From: JANMDR01 sp031376425
Lineage (GTDB): Bacteria; Pseudomonadota; Gammaproteobacteria; Burkholderiales; Usitatibacteraceae
Direction: 5' to 3'
Assembly: GCA_031376425.1 (NCBI GenBank)
Contig: JANMDR010000220.1
Location: 1 to 9,752 of the forward strand
Length of the DNA: 9,752 nt
Shown: piece by piece, positions 6,717 to 9,752 of the stretch
Numbering within the stretch: the first letter of the stretch is position 1
How the letters are laid out: every line of letters begins with the position of its first letter
Notes under the pieces: model-generated
The model's input: the letters and a program-made list of their open reading frames with translations, nothing else
The model's database searches: none
Told to the model about the DNA's origin: nothing
Position numbers and translations under genes: made by a program

Positions 6717-8237
6717 ATGACCAAAAAAAATGTTTCCTCTGCGCTCGGCATGGCGGCAGCAATTACATCCTTAATTGCGACTAGCACCGCAGCAGCGGCA
6801 CCTAACGGCGGCACCAGCCTCACCATTTACTCCAGTGCACAGCCTGGCACCTTATCGTCGTCGAACTTTAAAGATGCCGACAATGCGCTGGCCGTGCCAG
6901 GCTATGCCGTTATTAAACAATCGCGTGAATTTAACTTAAATGCTGGCCGTACCATCGTGCGCGTAAGCGATGTACCCAACTTTATTGACCCCACCACGGT
7001 AAGCGTCGCGTCACTCACCGACCCAGCTAATACTTCGGTGGTAGAACAAAGCTTTGAATTTGACCTAACCAGCACCACAAAATTACTCGATAAATACTTA
7101 GATCGCGAAGTAACTGTGGATATCAGTCGCGGCACAGCCACTGAAAGCGTTACGGGAATACTGTTAGGCACGCAAGGCGGCCTCGTGTTGCGCCTAGCCG
7201 ACGGCAGCCTGCGCACTGTAGCCACCTACAACGGCGTGCGCTTAACAGCCCTTCCGGGTGGCCTAATTAGCAAGCCTACATTAGTGTGGGATATTAATAC
7301 CAAGCAAGCTGGTGCCCACAAAACCCGTTACACCTACCAAACTGGCGGCATCACCTGGTGGGCAGATTACAACTTGACCTTAAACGAAGATAAAGGCTGC
7401 ACGATGGATTTATCCGCATGGGTCACCATCGTCAACCAAACCGGCGCGCGTTTTGAAGATGCTAATTTAAAGCTCGTTGCGGGGGATGTGAAGCGAGTAC
7501 AGCCGGAAATGCAGGATGCCATACGCTTTAAGAGTAGCGACAGAGCAATGATGGCGGCATCTGCACCCCAAGGTTTTACCGAAAAAGCATTTTTTGAATA
7601 TCACTTATATACCTTGGGGCGCACCACGACCCTAGCCAACAACAGTACGAAGCAGCTTGAATTGCTGCCAGTATCACGTGGCGTACGCTGCGAACAGGTC
7701 ATGGTTTATAGCGGGCAAGCAGGCCAATATTACGGCGGTGGCTTAATGACTGAACGCGATCTTGGCGTGCCATCGAACAAAAAAGTGGATGTATTTCTCC
7801 GCTTTAAAAACAGCAAAGAAACAGGCTTAGGCATGCCTTTACCTGCTGGCAAAATCCGTGTTTCAAAATTGGATACAGCAGACGATTCCTTAGAGTTTAT
7901 TGGCGAAGACTTGATTACACACACACCGAAGGACGAAACGCTGTTGTTGAAACTAGGCAGCGCATTTGACGTCGTGGGCAGCCGTCGTCAGGTCGATTTT
8001 CGGATAGACACCACGGCCAAATGGATGGAAGAAGATATTGAAGTTAAAGTACGCAATCAAAAAGATGTCCCCACTACGGTAATCGTAAAAGAAAATCTAA
8101 ACCGCTGGATCAATTGGAATGTGATTCGTAAAAGTCAGGAATTTACCAAAATAGATTCACGCACCCTGCACTTTCCGCTTACCCTTGCCAAAGGCGCGGA
8201 AGGCGTTGTGAAATATACGGTGCGCTATAGCTGGTAG
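6717..8237 (+). CDS. Exported DUF4139-domain protein
   Basis: The 506-residue protein starts with a Sec-type signal (hydrophobic, Ala-rich residues about 9-28, likely cut near AAAA/P at 25-29). The remainder is rich in beta-strand patterns. The motif ITWWADYNLTLNED (212-225), followed by a strand WVTIVNQTG (235-243) and 'FEDANLKLVAGDV' (246-258), is characteristic of DUF4139. The C-terminus ends in the aromatic strand VKYTVRYSW (498-506). Function of the family is not established. With its signal peptide it most likely resides in the periplasm or outer envelope. GGAG at 6708-6711 is 5 bases before the ATG. It appears to be a single-gene unit, divergent from the ATPase pair and convergent with the oxidase. 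Confidence 0.85.
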   Translation: MTKKNVSSALGMAAAITSLIATSTAAAAPNGGTSLTIYSSAQPGTLSSSNFKDADNALAVPGYAVIKQSREFNLNAGRTIVRVSDVPNFIDPTTVSVASLTDPANTSVVEQSFEFDLTSTTKLLDKYLDREVTVDISRGTATESVTGILLGTQGGLVLRLADGSLRTVATYNGVRLTALPGGLISKPTLVWDINTKQAGAHKTRYTYQTGGITWWADYNLTLNEDKGCTMDLSAWVTIVNQTGARFEDANLKLVAGDVKRVQPEMQDAIRFKSSDRAMMAASAPQGFTEKAFFEYHLYTLGRTTTLANNSTKQLELLPVSRGVRCEQVMVYSGQAGQYYGGGLMTERDLGVPSNKKVDVFLRFKNSKETGLGMPLPAGKIRVSKLDTADDSLEFIGEDLITHTPKDETLLLKLGSAFDVVGSRRQVDFRIDTTAKWMEEDIEVKVRNQKDVPTTVIVKENLNRWINWNVIRKSQEFTKIDSRTLHFPLTLAKGAEGVVKYTVRYSW

Positions 8238-8257
8238 CAGATGCGGCTATTTTAATG

Positions 8258-8291
8258 CCTTGGAAAAGCCTATTTTCGAGTATTTCCAGGG
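8258..8291. terminator. Possible bidirectional terminator hairpin between convergent genes
   Basis: CCTTGGAAA (8258-8266) can pair with TTTCCAGGG (8283-8291) over nine positions with one G-U wobble, around a 16-base loop. It sits exactly between the stops of the DUF4139 gene (8237) and the convergent oxidase gene (8296). There is no T-run on the plus-strand side and only a weak AT-rich stretch on the other, so it is not a textbook intrinsic terminator. Confidence 0.4.
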
Positions 8292-8295
8292 TGTT

Positions 8296-9501
8296 CTAAA
8301 TACGCATTGCCTCAATCATCCGCGCATGTTCACGCACAATACGCGTGGTGGTTTCTAGATCTGGCGCTAAGCCCGCCTCGCCGCGATCAAAGCTACCACC
8401 TACCGCAATATCTTGGCTGCGGGGAAACATATACATTAGACCTTGACCGTCGCCATGCGTGCAAAAATCGATGCGCTCATCTGGGCGCAAGCGGAGAATT
8501 TGACCACGAATTGGGGTGAGCTGTTCATCGCCAAAAAGCGCTTTGGCACCGATACCGGTGCAATTAAAAATTACCGGTTCAGCTAATGCTTGCAATTCTG
8601 TACTCTCAGCTATTTCGCGCTGCAATACTTGACCTCCTGCCTCACGAAATTGTTGCATCAGTTTTGGCAAAAAAATTGCTGGTTCAATGACCATTGACAA
8701 ATAACGTAGTGCAAAGCGCGTTGGGAATGGATGTTGATTCGGTTGCAGCACTTCTATTTGCGGAAACAGCTTCGGCCAGCGCTCTAGATGGGTGTAGTCA
8801 TCCGCCCGAATTGGTGTTTGTTTCAGGTGATAGTTCTCAATCAGCTTAACGCCGTATTCAGCGCCAATTTGTTTACTGAACCTCTCGTAAGAAATTTGTA
8901 GCGCTTCGTCGCACTGTGTACTAAACGCGGGAGTTTCACGGAAGCGATAGGAGATACCTGTGGGTGCCCATTGACCACCCGCAGCGTCCGAGGTGTTGTT
9001 GGGCGAAAATGCTTTGGCGTAAATGGTTACTTTCCAACCCCGCTCCTGCAACAAGCGTGCAGTGGTTAAGCCCATGACGCCGCAGCCAATGACTGCGGCC
9101 CGACGATCCCCGGTTTCCGGCAGTTCGCGTACAGCTAATGTGGACGATCCCCAAGAAAATGTAATGCCCGAACCACCGTGACCATAGTTATGAATAATGA
9201 GCTTCTCACCCACCCGCTCACCGCGCACGACAAAGCCGCTGGCGCGGAAAGGACGTAGGCCTACTTTTATATCGATAATATTGTCCAACGTCATCAAGGG
9301 GCGCGCAAATGGCTGCTTTGAAAGTGGCCTAACCCCACTAAATATTGGCATCTCCAAGGCATCATTGGGTACGCTAGTGCAGCCGCTTAGCCAAGCAGCC
9401 GCAGCACCAGCGCCGGTAAATTTTAGGAGTTGACGGCGGCTAAACGATGACTTGACTTGTGATAAACCAAGAGTTGGCTGCTGGGTGTTTTTAATCGTCA
9501 T
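8296..9501 (-). CDS. Circularly permuted D-amino-acid-oxidase-family lipoprotein, Tat-exported
   Basis: The 401-residue protein begins with a twin-arginine signal (SRRQLLKF, 21-28), a hydrophobic stretch and a lipobox LSGC (38-41), so it should be exported folded and lipid-anchored at C41. The rest resembles FAD-dependent D-amino-acid oxidase, but its order is permuted. VGLRPFR (80-86) and HNYGHGG (104-110), which end the classical enzyme, come first. The FAD-binding VIGCGVMG (137-144) comes after. Then follow AAGGQW (173-178), FNCTG (312-316), RGQI (332-335) and YMFPRSQ (357-363). By comparison with human DAO, R83 and Y357 match the substrate residues R283 and Y228. It should deaminate D-amino acids (or a related amine such as glycine) with release of hydrogen peroxide in the envelope; substrate is inferred. 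No Shine-Dalgarno site precedes the ATG. A Doc toxin gene ends 17 bases upstream. Confidence 0.88.
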   Translation of the reverse strand: MTIKNTQQPTLGLSQVKSSFSRRQLLKFTGAGAAAAWLSGCTSVPNDALEMPIFSGVRPLSKQPFARPLMTLDNIIDIKVGLRPFRASGFVVRGERVGEKLIIHNYGHGGSGITFSWGSSTLAVRELPETGDRRAAVIGCGVMGLTTARLLQERGWKVTIYAKAFSPNNTSDAAGGQWAPTGISYRFRETPAFSTQCDEALQISYERFSKQIGAEYGVKLIENYHLKQTPIRADDYTHLERWPKLFPQIEVLQPNQHPFPTRFALRYLSMVIEPAIFLPKLMQQFREAGGQVLQREIAESTELQALAEPVIFNCTGIGAKALFGDEQLTPIRGQILRLRPDERIDFCTHGDGQGLMYMFPRSQDIAVGGSFDRGEAGLAPDLETTTRIVREHARMIEAMRI

Positions 9502-9517
9502 AAGTTATGAAGTGAAT

Positions 9518-9752
9518 TTAGCGCGCAACGCAATTTTGACGAATCCAATCAGCCAAAGTTGGCTCATCAATTTCGCCTGCGGCGACGCTTAGCATGGTAA
9601 CGACGCACTCTGCGTCACTTGCCTTGAGTGAATAACCGTTGAGCGCCAAAAATAGCTCCATCGCGACAAATGCGGTGCGTTTATTACCATCAACAAATGG
9701 GTGATTTTTGAGGGTGTAAAGAATTTTGTGTAGATTGATTTTTTTGTTAGGC
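9518..9752 (-). CDS. doc: Doc/Fic-family toxin (partial, C-terminal part)
   Basis: The reading frame is open from the window edge to a TAA (complement of 9518-9520) and encodes the last 77 residues. It contains the Fic-fold motif HPFVDGNKR (coded at 9677-9703) with the flanking KNHPF and RTAF typical of death-on-curing toxins. Lysine stands where AMP-transferring Fic enzymes have the second glycine (GNGR), as in Doc of phage P1, which phosphorylates elongation factor Tu. The C-terminal helices (ALNGY, TLADWIRQN) also match the family. Doc proteins are usually about 125 residues, so about 45-50 are missing. An antitoxin gene normally sits just upstream and would be outside the window. The gene may share a transcript with the oxidase 17 bases downstream. 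Confidence 0.88.
   Translation of the reverse strand, partial: PNKKINLHKILYTLKNHPFVDGNKRTAFVAMELFLALNGYSLKASDAECVVTMLSVAAGEIDEPTLADWIRQNCVAR

Noticed and set aside
6902..7225. A 107-residue antisense reading frame within the DUF4139 gene.
   Set aside because: It has no family resemblance or ribosome binding site and its composition is what the opposite strand of the real gene would give.

Overview
The window looks like chromosomal DNA of a Gram-negative bacterium, most likely a gammaproteobacterium. The grounds are several Sec signal peptides, a Tat/lipobox lipoprotein signal, a MoxR/CoxE-type ATPase pair and a DUF4139 protein, at a middling GC content judged by eye. I cannot name the genus. 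Coding density is very high: no gene-free stretch exceeds about 100 bases, and I saw no RNA genes, insertion sequences, CRISPR arrays or origins.

Layout. (1) 1-888, plus strand: the tail of an unidentified membrane protein, possibly an ABC-2 type permease. Its stop codon directly abuts a four-helix DUF2975-like membrane protein, which overlaps a small Cro/CI-type regulator by one base. (2) 986-4539, plus strand: a compact operon of three exported serine hydrolases, namely a beta-lactamase-fold protein, an alpha/beta hydrolase and a second beta-lactamase-fold protein. All have signal peptides and intact catalytic motifs. (3) 4553-6652, minus strand: a MoxR-type AAA+ ATPase followed by a CoxE-like VWA protein, a chaperone-like pair usually linked to maturation of other proteins. 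(4) 6717-8237, plus strand: an exported DUF4139 protein, divergent from the ATPase. (5) 8296-9752, minus strand: the C-terminal half of a Doc/Fic toxin cut by the window edge, followed 17 bases later by a predicted Tat-exported lipoprotein of the D-amino-acid oxidase family.

The most notable observation is this last oxidase. Its sequence order is circularly permuted relative to classical D-amino-acid oxidase: the block normally at the C-terminus (substrate arginine and the HNYGHGG motif) lies before the FAD-binding GxGxxG motif. The key residues of both halves are present, so it may be active at the cell envelope.

How the genes work together is mostly inference. The hydrolase trio could process peptides or esters in the periplasm. 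Beta-lactamase-fold enzymes often act on D-amino-acid-containing substrates, so a link to the periplasmic oxidase is possible but not shown by the gene layout. Genes on the plus strand mostly have clear Shine-Dalgarno sites, while the complete minus-strand genes do not.
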